A stretch of DNA of 64,000 nt, taken from assembly GCA_017504305.1 (NCBI GenBank), contig JAFVRJ010000026.1, positions 1-64,000 of the forward strand, written 5' to 3'. Position 1 is the stretch's first letter. Each line of letters starts with the position of its first letter. The translations under genes were made by a program, and so were the position numbers. This document shows, piece by piece, positions 36,101-43,712 of this stretch. Source of the stretch: Clostridia bacterium (GTDB lineage Bacteria; Bacillota; Clostridia; Christensenellales; DTU072). The notes under the pieces are model-generated. The model saw only the letters and a list, made by a program, of their open reading frames with translations. It had not been told where the DNA came from and searched no databases.

Positions 36101-36350
36101 CCTCTTTACTCAAGCAAGCTCCGATGCGGTTGCCGAGAGTCTTAACTGCAAAACGGGTGAAAGACACCACCTCTATGGTCATAGAGCCTTGTAAATCCAG
36201 CCTTTCCAAAATGACTTTTTCGGCAGAAAGGGAATATGCGTCCGGCACGATAACCACGTGTCTGCCAGTGGTTACGCCGTTGACGACTATCCTATCTATG
36301 ACCGCTTGCATTGCGCTGTTTGCGGTATTTGCAGTAATTATCTTAAGCAA
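33150..36350 (-). CDS. addB: ATP-dependent nuclease subunit B
   Basis: The protein has about 1066 residues. AddB is the second nuclease and the Chi-recognition partner of AddA. The inactivated helicase-like N-terminus begins LLKIITANTANSA. The C-terminal nuclease has the iron-sulfur cysteines Cys724 in FNCPYSHFLRYGLRLK and Cys1029, Cys1033 and Cys1039 in KKCSEYCPYREIC, which hold the [4Fe-4S] staple seen in AddAB. I set the start at TTG 36350, because the predicted transcription start (about 36388) lies inside any longer version; AAGGA is 11 nt upstream. It overlaps addA, so the two form an operon. Confidence 0.9.
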   Translation of the reverse strand: MLKIITANTANSAMQAVIDRIVVNGVTTGRHVVIVPDAYSLSAEKVILERLDLQGSMTIEVVSFTRFAVKTLGNRIGACLSKEGAVLVFKKVINKNLENLNHYRKAALTDGFAGEIYAVIASIRNNGVTVEDFENALENLEGSTLSKAQDILVLYREYMKELGALNDSTTRLDAFIKALPGDQAIAQTDVYLFGFDSLSQKQIEIIGALATHAKSVTIGLMDSNGGLNRNLYPYGALERLLDYCELSKIEVDRRERRIEAIREPFNTIHRHLFAVTDVKANDVTKAVTLFKEEDVYSQYNAVAREIARLVRREGYRYNDIVVIDADGSTKQDLKEVLVRYGIPHFIDERYPLTYSLVYKFISSCLEVARYGFRADKVRALIKNPLLYSDFDLVADYDNYIVAKNLNYGDFLKEGEAEYEPIRKRVVALTENLQGTQRPVKSYVYALTQIIEGEEFKELIEEALDGVDGNLVTLNNQALERFKGILEEYVKLIGDERESATGFAKTLASSCTAEEIALIPRFIDAVYVGALRESCVLNAKAIFVINATADLLPATHGYQAIISALDSERLERGGVRLYPTPVDHIREERFAFIDLITKTDKLYIGYPESSIEATQNKPSEVIKEISAMLNKRVESLNARFKVGVNSSKDSVEDAVAHPNNAFYTYATTDAPKSVLKDVYATLSDAEKEYLTPKQDCERAVPMLYTFEQKGILRTEVSQLEAYFNCPYSHFLRYGLRLKERAEGKLKVVDVGNVIHNALEYYFKLTLGKLRTMTSEERTFAEDKALKLAFEDDSVKALYNNPSVAYLLNNLRKDARTMMGYLTENVLQGKFDPAYIELKFASRGGDIDTIYFDTPYGKIAMHGKIDRIDLSTTPSGKKLAIAVDYKTGHVASELQNVYYGSKIQLYVYLLAVKELLNAEPVGAFYLSTRGGYNSKGRNVNFKGQIVGSNEAVEGLDTPLYTAIKGGEKLYSNIIPRMKLSIKEDGRVHATSKDFITEQQMQNALDYVKELIVKAVEEIAQGYVEKTPLKKCSEYCPYREICGGAQYEDIRVLSSKASPTDYDKGEING

Positions 36351-36389
36351 TCGGTGGTTTTTCCTTTTCTTACGTAAAACGTAAGACAC

Positions 36390-36423
36390 ATTATAACATA
36401 CCACACGAGTAGCAAAAATTCAA
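36390..36423 (-). promoter_or_regulatory. Promoter of the addBA operon
   Basis: TTGAAT (36418-36423), a 17-nt spacer and TATGTT (36395-36400) overlap a TATAAT (36390-36395), again forming a composite -10. A small hairpin, CTTACG/CGTAAG (36369-36385), would sit at the 5' end of the mRNA. Confidence 0.65.
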
Positions 36424-36439
36424 GACTCTTTGAACAATC

Positions 36440-36470
36440 CCCCTTAATTGTTACGTTTTGGTAACAATTA
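36440..36470 (-). terminator. Hairpin overlapping the spoIIE stop codon
   Basis: TAATTGTTAC (about 36445-36454) pairs with GTAACAATTA (36461-36470), including the TAA stop. It lacks a T tract, so it is a weak terminator or an mRNA end-protecting hairpin. Confidence 0.45.
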
Positions 36471-38684
36471 AAATAGGCGCGCAACTATTATTGAGCAATC
36501 GTCGCGCTCATCGGGGCTAAATCGATTTAAGTTGTCGATTACGGTAGCGCAAATATCGTCAGGGTTACGAGTTTTTATCGAGGTAAGTATTTCTTCAAGG
36601 CGCTCCTCGCCCAACCCGTCTACTACTCCGTCCGATATCAATACGATAAAATCAGAAGTTGTAATTTTGCGCCTTTCCGTAGTCGGCGCGCTACCCTCCA
36701 CTATGCCAAGCGGTAGACTTCCCGCCTTAATCACCTCCAGCCCGTCCGGAGTAAGCAAGTATCCGTCACGACCGCCCTGCTTGATAAAATCCACCTCCCC
36801 CGTTTCGGTATCAATTACCGCTATGTCGATTGCGTTAAACTCCTCTTTGTTCCTTACCTTGAGGAGCGTTGCAACACTCCTCAAAACGGTCTCGTGCTCA
36901 AAGCCCGATTTGTATAAGCTCTCAATTAGACTAATAGCACATCTCGCGTTGCGCTCCGCTCCTCCGCCATGCCCCATTCCGTCGGAAATAGTAAGCATAA
37001 CCTTACGTGGACTAATACGCGTTACCGCACCCTTGTCACCGCTCAAGTCCTCTTTCGAAAGTATCCTTTCCCCATACGCCACACGATACTTCGGCGCACG
37101 CTCAAACACCATCGCTACCCTGCCGTTAATCGTGGGCTTTTTATCGATAATCGCCATTTTAGTGCCCGTAATCTTCGATATTGTACTACCAATATTCGGA
37201 TTTTTGCTATCTCGCTCCATTACGCTCAAGCATATTGGGCCATCCTTTACCACAACTATTTCGCTTACCGCTATCGCATGACGATTGAAAGCCTCGGCTA
37301 TGCGTCTTTCAAGCACCGTGTCGTACGTTAAAGGCCTACCCACCTCCTTGCCAAGCCCCAACAATATTCCGCTTAATCCTTCAACTTGTTCTTTTAGTAG
37401 CTTGCGGTTTTCGGTTATGCCGTCCATCTCCTCAACCACTTCCATCCTCCGGTTTAGACACTCGTTTGCCGTAACTATCAATCCATGTAGGTTACGACAT
37501 CTTCCGCTTAAAAACGGACTTGCATCCAATATGCTCGCCTTGCCCAAATTGACCGCCGAACACATAAGCTCCACCATTACGACTTCGGTGGAATTACCAC
37601 CTAAATCACGCTTGCAGTTTTCATAAAATGGACAGCTTTCGCAACACCTTTTGGCTACCTCCCTCGCAAGTAGTTGTGGGTTGAGTTTCTCCTTGCAGTC
37701 CTCGGTTAACGCTCCTGCAACCTCTTTTAGCGACTCGCTCAACATTATAAGTTTAGCTTCCGTTTCCGCACGGTTTTTATTTATAACCGCCCTCGTTAGC
37801 GCGCCACCTTCGTGATTAAAATAATCGGATATCTTCTTTTTTACCTTGTTTGGAATAAGAATTATAACCAACGTACTTACTGCCGGCGCAACAAGCGATA
37901 GATAACTATTGTTGTTTTTATCTACAAGGGTCAGTAGCGCGGTAATCGCTATACCGATTATTCCGCCAAAGTAGCTATAGTCTTTAGGAATTGCGCTAAC
38001 CGCAACCCCGTAAGTCACCGTTATCGCCAGTTGATTAAGATTTCCGCCGAGCGCTCCCCCTACGCCAAGCGCAACGCTCGTTAATAAGGGCGCACGTTTA
38101 CTTATCAGAGGAGCAATACTTATTATCAAAACGCTTATAAGCGAATAAACTTCAAACCAATATATATTTACCTTTTGTAGTCCCATCCCTATTATCACCA
38201 AAAATGCACCTGCCGATATAAGCTCTGATCGCGTTAGCGGATAGGCAAGCTTTTTTACTACGGTTGCGTAAATCAAGCATAGACAGCTATACAAAATAGG
38301 TATGGAAATAACAACTCCTATAAGCAGTATGATAATCGACTTAAGATCCACCGCTTTTATGACTACTTCCGGCACTACCGAAAGAATTGAGTACAAGGTA
38401 ACGTGCAGAGCCTTTGGTCGCGCCTTAAGTTTATAATGGAATAGTAGTGCTACCGCGTTTACTATAACCGGAGTGGCACTATACAACAAGTTCCATACTT
38501 TGAAGTCGGTTATCATCGCAGTAGCAATAAAAATCGGCGACAAAATCAAGAGGTTTTGACGGTGGTAAGATAGCGCAAAATAAAATGGTATGCTAAAGGC
38601 AATTAGCCCGTATGTTTTTTCGACGTAGTGCAAAAACAACAAGACTACGGAATATAGTATATATTTAATAATATCGGTTTTCAT
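36468..38684 (-). CDS. spoIIE: Stage II sporulation protein E-like phosphatase
   Basis: This 738-residue protein has about ten N-terminal membrane spans (residues 5-285), a central region with a C-xx-C-type cysteine cluster (RCCESCPFYENCKRD) and a C-terminal PP2C phosphatase domain. PP2C motifs are ISDGMGHGGGAERNA, SDFIVLISDGVVDGLG and the terminal DERDDCSIIVARLF. SpoIIE dephosphorylates SpoIIAA to release sigma-F in the forespore, and its presence implies that the organism belongs to a spore-forming lineage. There is no ribosome site; TATTAT lies 6 nt before the ATG, so the message may be leaderless. Confidence 0.88.
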   Translation of the reverse strand: MKTDIIKYILYSVVLLFLHYVEKTYGLIAFSIPFYFALSYHRQNLLILSPIFIATAMITDFKVWNLLYSATPVIVNAVALLFHYKLKARPKALHVTLYSILSVVPEVVIKAVDLKSIIILLIGVVISIPILYSCLCLIYATVVKKLAYPLTRSELISAGAFLVIIGMGLQKVNIYWFEVYSLISVLIISIAPLISKRAPLLTSVALGVGGALGGNLNQLAITVTYGVAVSAIPKDYSYFGGIIGIAITALLTLVDKNNNSYLSLVAPAVSTLVIILIPNKVKKKISDYFNHEGGALTRAVINKNRAETEAKLIMLSESLKEVAGALTEDCKEKLNPQLLAREVAKRCCESCPFYENCKRDLGGNSTEVVMVELMCSAVNLGKASILDASPFLSGRCRNLHGLIVTANECLNRRMEVVEEMDGITENRKLLKEQVEGLSGILLGLGKEVGRPLTYDTVLERRIAEAFNRHAIAVSEIVVVKDGPICLSVMERDSKNPNIGSTISKITGTKMAIIDKKPTINGRVAMVFERAPKYRVAYGERILSKEDLSGDKGAVTRISPRKVMLTISDGMGHGGGAERNARCAISLIESLYKSGFEHETVLRSVATLLKVRNKEEFNAIDIAVIDTETGEVDFIKQGGRDGYLLTPDGLEVIKAGSLPLGIVEGSAPTTERRKITTSDFIVLISDGVVDGLGEERLEEILTSIKTRNPDDICATVIDNLNRFSPDERDDCSIIVARLF

Positions 38685-38690
38685 ACCGAC

Positions 38691-38696
38691 ATAATA
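38691..38696 (-). promoter_or_regulatory. Possible -10 box for a leaderless spoIIE mRNA
   Basis: TATTAT ends 6 nt before the spoIIE ATG, the same geometry as for the fumarase and phosphatase genes. No good sigma-A -35 is seen, so an activator or another sigma factor may be needed. Confidence 0.4.
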
Positions 38697-38700
38697 AAAG

Positions 38701-38730
38701 AAAACAAGCCGCGATTAACGGCTTGTTTTG
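38701..38730. terminator. Terminator after the signal peptidase gene
   Basis: ACAAGCCG (38704-38711) pairs with CGGCTTGT (38719-38726), with T tracts on either side. It closes the large minus-strand unit that ends with the signal peptidase and separates it from spoIIE. Confidence 0.75.
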
Positions 38731-38752
38731 TCGTAATTATAGCAATGTGGAA

Positions 38753-39313
38753 TTAAGGTCTTTTTACCGGCTCTAAATCCTTAAGCACGCCTTCTTCGGG
38801 GTTGTACTTGAAGATAACTCTACCGACTATATCTTCATAAGAGCCAAACTGTTGCGAGCTACGAGAGTCGGCGGAATTGAGCCTATTATCTCCGCAGTAG
38901 TAAAACTTGCCGGGAGGTACGGTGATTTTGCCGTGAGCATCCAGTTCGCGAGCGTTAACTATGCCTTCGGAAAGATATTCTTCCTCAAGTTTTACGTCGT
39001 TTACGTAGATGTAATATGCACCCGTTTCGTCCGCTTTTATTTCCACGGTGTCGCCCTCAAGGGCTATGATACGCTTGACGTAGTGTCTATCTCCGTTTGT
39101 GCCTTTGATATGCGTGTTGAATACAACGATATCCCCTGCCTTATATTGACCTTGCTTATAAAGAATCATGGCATCGCCGTCGTGTAAGGTTTGCTCCATA
39201 GAAGTGCCGTCTACGTTAATGGTCGCAAACAGCCAATTGGACAGAAAATATGCTCCGACAATGCATATAAGTATTAAGATTATATCGCCTATAACTTTTA
39301 GAGTGTTTTTCAT
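38753..39313 (-). CDS. lepB: Signal peptidase I
   Basis: This 186-residue protein has one N-terminal membrane span (about residues 7-30) and an extracellular catalytic domain. The Ser/Lys dyad is clear: Ser38 in GTSMEQTL and Lys80 in YVKRIIALEGD. The C-terminal box GDNRLNSADSR is present. It removes signal peptides from exported proteins. Its ATG directly follows the stop of the preceding hydrolase-like gene (TAGATG), so it depends on coupled translation. It is the last gene of a unit that starts with large secreted proteins. Confidence 0.92.
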   Translation of the reverse strand: MKNTLKVIGDIILILICIVGAYFLSNWLFATINVDGTSMEQTLHDGDAMILYKQGQYKAGDIVVFNTHIKGTNGDRHYVKRIIALEGDTVEIKADETGAYYIYVNDVKLEEEYLSEGIVNARELDAHGKITVPPGKFYYCGDNRLNSADSRSSQQFGSYEDIVGRVIFKYNPEEGVLKDLEPVKRP

Positions 39314-40984
39314 CTATATAAATAATATGTTGCCTATAGCTACGCCTTGACCTCGTATTGCCAAAACTTTGATACCTACCCATGAGTGAGGTGGTATATT
39401 AGATTCATCCTTAAAGTCGGTTAGCTTTAATTGGGTGCCCATAAACAACCCTTTGGTGTTATTTAGTCTAATTTTTGCGGTGTAAGTTGCACTGCCTTCT
39501 TTGCCTGCGCCAATTAAGATTACGTCCACTTCAGTGTAGCTTGAAGAATATAGCTCGATGTTCAAAATCCTATCGTTGGTCGTTAAGTCCTCCGGATCGA
39601 ATCGGTAGGTACGAAGCCCTCCGCACTCGGAAGTCAAACCAACCGCGCCTTTAGGGGTGCTTATTAGCTTAAGGGATGGCTCGAATAAAACGGTGCCGTC
39701 ATAGTCTGCAACAAAGCCCGATTCTTCCTCACCCGCTTGATAGACAACCGCAACTCTTGACTTATGCGACTTCTCTCTCGGATGGACGGGGTAACCCTTT
39801 AGGTCGGCAAATTCCACGGTGGTGGAAAGCGATACTCCCATTATGTACTCTACGACTGCGTAAGCAAAAAGAGGTTCCTTTTCGTCGTAATCTTCCGCTT
39901 GAGCGATATACTCGGTGGATGATGCCGATACACAATCCGCCTCATGCCAATCGCGAATTTCGTGTTGGTACTCTTTAACAGCGTAATAAACGGTTACCTT
40001 TTTAATCATCGCTCCCGCATCGCAATTGACGCTAAACGAGGGTATGCCATCGTCGCCTACTTGTATCGACATAGTGGGCATATCGGGCATCTTTTCGCCG
40101 TTTATTAACGATTTAAGCCATATTATAAGAGTGTTATATGCTTCGGGGAGCATAAAGTCGGATGCTCGAGGGCTGATGGAGATGTGTACCTCGTCGGTGC
40201 CCATAAGCGCTTTTAGGTTGGATAGCCTATCGATATCGCTCTTGCTTGCGTTGGAGCCGATGGCGATAAAGGTAGGAACTTTTATAAACTTTGCATATGC
40301 AACCGATGCAATACCGGTAAGCCAGCACATCCTTTCCTCGTCCATAACAAGCTCTCTTTCCGAGCCGTAACGACTGTGCTTGATGTACTCGCGGTAACCT
40401 GCCCCGTTTATACAAGCAAGGCCGTCTGCTTCACCGCCAGTGCCAACTACTTGCATCGCTACTTCAACAGCATCGCCTAAACCCATTGCAATAAGCTTGC
40501 CGTCGCCTATGGTGCGCTTGATGAAGATAATAGTTCTTTTTACGATTTTTGCGTACAGGTATTGTGAAGTTTCTTTAGCGGTAGGCATTACCTTGCGGAT
40601 ATGGTCCCCCGCTTTAGCGTACTCGCCGTACTCAAGGGAGGGCGGGAATATGGTTTTAAGTTCGGCTATAGCCGATATATCGGGTATAACAACTACGTAA
40701 CCTGCCTCTGCAAGTTTGGCAACGAGAGCAATATCGGGTTCTTTATGATACTCGCTTACCACCAATATTACGGGGGAGAGGTCGTTGGTTCCCGTCGCAC
40801 TTATGACGCGAACGGCAACGCGTACGTCGCCGTCCTCTGCCGTTAGTGCCGTAAATTGATACCTTTCCTCGGAAACACCGTCGGCAAGAGTGCCGACGTA
40901 ATCCGTCTTGACGGCTTTGAGGGGCTCTAATCTCGGATCGTAGCCCTGCCATATTTGGGAAGGTACCATTACTTTATATTCCAT
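39314..40984 (-). CDS. Degenerate alpha/beta-hydrolase-like protein with C-terminal beta domains
   Basis: This 556-residue protein has an N-terminal half that reads like an alpha/beta-hydrolase: SPVILVVSEYH, a VVVIPDIS segment, a helix and KLIAMGLGDAVEVA, where a G-x-S-x-G nucleophile elbow would be expected. Here the expected Ser is not present (GLGDA), so catalysis is doubtful. The C-terminal half (about residues 300-556) is strand-rich, with two probable beta-sandwich regions. No signal peptide is visible. I choose the ATG at 40984 (GGAG upstream) over the adjacent TTG. It lies between the Ca2+-type ATPase and signal peptidase genes. The function is unknown. Confidence 0.6.
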   Translation of the reverse strand: MEYKVMVPSQIWQGYDPRLEPLKAVKTDYVGTLADGVSEERYQFTALTAEDGDVRVAVRVISATGTNDLSPVILVVSEYHKEPDIALVAKLAEAGYVVVIPDISAIAELKTIFPPSLEYGEYAKAGDHIRKVMPTAKETSQYLYAKIVKRTIIFIKRTIGDGKLIAMGLGDAVEVAMQVVGTGGEADGLACINGAGYREYIKHSRYGSERELVMDEERMCWLTGIASVAYAKFIKVPTFIAIGSNASKSDIDRLSNLKALMGTDEVHISISPRASDFMLPEAYNTLIIWLKSLINGEKMPDMPTMSIQVGDDGIPSFSVNCDAGAMIKKVTVYYAVKEYQHEIRDWHEADCVSASSTEYIAQAEDYDEKEPLFAYAVVEYIMGVSLSTTVEFADLKGYPVHPREKSHKSRVAVVYQAGEEESGFVADYDGTVLFEPSLKLISTPKGAVGLTSECGGLRTYRFDPEDLTTNDRILNIELYSSSYTEVDVILIGAGKEGSATYTAKIRLNNTKGLFMGTQLKLTDFKDESNIPPHSWVGIKVLAIRGQGVAIGNILFI

Positions 40985-40987
40985 CAA

Positions 40988-43690
40988 TTATTTCTCCAAC
41001 TTACGTTCGATAAATTTTTGGAGTTCTACCATAGGTACGATCAAGAAGGATGCGCCTATAGCAATAAGCCATTGATCCCAAGTGAGAGGTTTGGTGCCAA
41101 AGAGGTTTTCGCCAAGACCGGGGATAGCAACAACCAATACTACGAGAACCAAACCAACTACGAAGGAAAGGTTTAGGAACTTGTTGTTGAACATGCCCTT
41201 GTTGATGATGCTTTGCTTTTGAGATTTAAGGTTAAAGCTGTGGAAGAGCTGTATAAAGCAAAGGGTTACGAACGCCATAGTCTCGGATACTTCGTGGCCT
41301 GCGCCAACCTTTTCGAAGTAGAGGAAACCTACCAAGAAGGATGCCATAACGAGTACCGTTTGCATCAAGCCTTGGATGATGATATCGATGCCGGTTTTGC
41401 CTGCGAATAAGCTGGAGCCGGATTTACGCGGAGGATGGTCCATAACGTCAGCTTCTGCCTTTTCGGTCCCGAGTGCAAGAGCGGGTAAGCTATCGGTTAC
41501 CATGTTAACCCAAAGGATCATAACGGGGGTTAAGAATACTACGTTGTGACCTACGATAGAGGAAATTACTATAGATGCGATGAACAAGCAAAGAACTTCC
41601 GCTATATTTGCCGACAAGAGGTATTGAACGGCCTTTTTGATGTTGGCGTAAACTTTACGTCCTTCCTCAACTGCGTTAACAATAGTTGCGAAGTTATCGT
41701 CTGCAAGAACCATATCGCTTGCGCCCTTGCTTACGTCGGTGCCGGTAATACCCATGCCGATACCGATATCTGCGCTCTTAATGCTGGGAGCGTCGTTAAC
41801 GCCGTCGCCGGTCATTGCTACAACCTTATCGAGAGCGCGGTAAGCCTTAACGATACGAACTTTATTTTCGGGACTTACGCGAGCGTAAACGCGATACTTA
41901 TGGATGTTGGCCATATATTCTTCTTCGCTCATCTTATCGAGCTCTGCGCCGGTCAGGACTTCTTGGTCGGGGCTATCGATAATACCAACTTCTCTTGCGA
42001 TTGCGGCAGCGGTCTTTGCGTGGTCACCGGTAATCATAATAGCGCGGATACCTGCTTTCTTACATACTGCAACGGCTTCCTTAACTTCGTCACGAGCGGG
42101 GTCGATCATGCCGGTAAGACCTACAAAGGTAAGACCTTCTTCGTACTTTTCGCGATCGGTCTCGTCAAGCTTGATAGCGTAAGCAAGTACGCGGAGAGCT
42201 TTATCCGCCATGGTGCTGTTGGCGTTAAGGATGTTTTCTTTATCGCTATCGGTGATGGCGCGAGCTTCGCCGTTTACAAGGATGTACTCGCATTTGTCAA
42301 GGAGCATGTCGGGTGCGCCCTTAACGTGTATAATGCGCTTACCGTCAACGTCGTTAACGGTGGACATTAATTTACGCTTGCTATCAAAGGGGATTTCATC
42401 AACGCGGGTATATGCGCCTAAATTACCAAGATCCTTCTTTTGTGCGTAAGCAACAAGAGCGGTTTCGGTGGGATCGCCTACCAACTTGCCCTCTTCGTTA
42501 GAAGTGGTATCGTTACATAGGCACATGATGCGTACAAGAGTTTTAACGTCGTCGTTTTCAACCGCTTCTGCATCGCTGATTGCTCCGCCGGAGGTGGTGT
42601 AAAGCTCTTTGACGGTCATTTGGTTGAGGGTGATAGTACCGGTCTTATCGGAACAAATGATTTCGCAACAACCTAAAGTTTCAACTGCAGGAAGGTTACG
42701 TACGATAGCACGTCTTTCGCTCATTCTTTGTACGCCGATAGCCAAAACGATGGTAACTACTGCCGGTAAGCCTTCGGGGATAGCTGCAACGGCGATTGCT
42801 ACTGCCGTCATAAATGCATCCATAATAACGTCAAAGGATACCTTGCCATCATTTACGAAGCTCAAAATTACGCTTGCTGCAAAGATAACTGCTGCAATAC
42901 CAAGTACTAATACGCTTAAGAATTTTGCAGTCTTTGCAAGTTGCTTTTGGAGAGGAGTGGTTACGCCGGAGTCTTCAGAAAGCATCTTTGCAATCTTGCC
43001 AACTTCGGTATTCATACCCGTTGCGGTAACAACGCCTTGTCCACGACCAAAAGATACCGTGCCGGATGAGAAAGCCATACAAGTTCTGTCGCCAAGAGGT
43101 GCTTCTTCGTTTTCGAGAGCGCTGATGCCCTTGTTAACGGGTACCGATTCGCCGGTAAGAGCCGCTTCTTCTATTTGTAACGAAGCGCATTGGATAAGTC
43201 TCATATCCGCCGGAACCATATCGCCTGCTTCCAATACGACGATATCGCCTACGACGATTTCTTCGCTCGGAACCTTTTCGATACTACCGTTACGTATAAC
43301 TTTGGCAAAAGGCTTGTTAAGATTTTTAAGTGCGTCGAGAGATTTTTCTGCCTTGCCCTCTTGTACCAATCCGATAATTGCGTTGACTATAACTATCAAA
43401 AGAATAAGTCCGCTATCGATCAGTTCGCCGTACTCGTTGGTGCCCGCTCTTACGTTTTGGACGATAGTTAATACACCCGAAATAAGAGCCGCCGCCAATA
43501 AAACGATGATCATAAGGTCTTTGAATTGATCAAAGAACTTCAAAATCATAGGACGTTTTTTTGCCTCGTCCAATGCATTTTTGCCGTTCTTTTCAAGGCG
43601 GGCTTTGGCTTCTTCGTTGGTTAAGCCGTTCGCGCTTGAATTGAGCTCGGTCAAAACTTCGTCTACTTGACTGGTGTAGAACTGTTTCAT
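40988..43690 (-). CDS. Calcium-translocating P-type ATPase (PMCA/SERCA-like)
   Basis: This 900-residue protein has the full P2-type ATPase layout. It has an N-terminal cation-ATPase domain, TGESVPVNKG in the actuator domain, PEGLPAVV in span 4, the phosphorylated Asp348 in CSDKTGTITLNQM, KGAPDMLL in the nucleotide-binding domain, MTGDGVNDAPS and a C-terminal six-span region. It exports Ca2+ (or Mn2+) using ATP. The ATG at 43690 is used, with AGAGG upstream, instead of the GTG two codons earlier. It follows the GH20 gene by 22 nt. Confidence 0.92.
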   Translation of the reverse strand: MKQFYTSQVDEVLTELNSSANGLTNEEAKARLEKNGKNALDEAKKRPMILKFFDQFKDLMIIVLLAAALISGVLTIVQNVRAGTNEYGELIDSGLILLIVIVNAIIGLVQEGKAEKSLDALKNLNKPFAKVIRNGSIEKVPSEEIVVGDIVVLEAGDMVPADMRLIQCASLQIEEAALTGESVPVNKGISALENEEAPLGDRTCMAFSSGTVSFGRGQGVVTATGMNTEVGKIAKMLSEDSGVTTPLQKQLAKTAKFLSVLVLGIAAVIFAASVILSFVNDGKVSFDVIMDAFMTAVAIAVAAIPEGLPAVVTIVLAIGVQRMSERRAIVRNLPAVETLGCCEIICSDKTGTITLNQMTVKELYTTSGGAISDAEAVENDDVKTLVRIMCLCNDTTSNEEGKLVGDPTETALVAYAQKKDLGNLGAYTRVDEIPFDSKRKLMSTVNDVDGKRIIHVKGAPDMLLDKCEYILVNGEARAITDSDKENILNANSTMADKALRVLAYAIKLDETDREKYEEGLTFVGLTGMIDPARDEVKEAVAVCKKAGIRAIMITGDHAKTAAAIAREVGIIDSPDQEVLTGAELDKMSEEEYMANIHKYRVYARVSPENKVRIVKAYRALDKVVAMTGDGVNDAPSIKSADIGIGMGITGTDVSKGASDMVLADDNFATIVNAVEEGRKVYANIKKAVQYLLSANIAEVLCLFIASIVISSIVGHNVVFLTPVMILWVNMVTDSLPALALGTEKAEADVMDHPPRKSGSSLFAGKTGIDIIIQGLMQTVLVMASFLVGFLYFEKVGAGHEVSETMAFVTLCFIQLFHSFNLKSQKQSIINKGMFNNKFLNLSFVVGLVLVVLVVAIPGLGENLFGTKPLTWDQWLIAIGASFLIVPMVELQKFIERKLEK

Positions 43691-43712
43691 TTTCACCTCT
43701 CTATGTTAACAA

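Noticed and set aside
36351-36404. Longer N-terminus for AddB.
   Set aside because: It overlaps the -10 region of the likely promoter; the family-like sequence begins at the TTG at 36350.
41546-42370. 274-codon open frame on the plus strand inside the P-type ATPase gene.
   Set aside because: It is antisense to a gene with full family motifs, with no ribosome site and no recognisable protein features. Similar shadows at 42609-43529 and 36532-37281 were dropped for the same reason.
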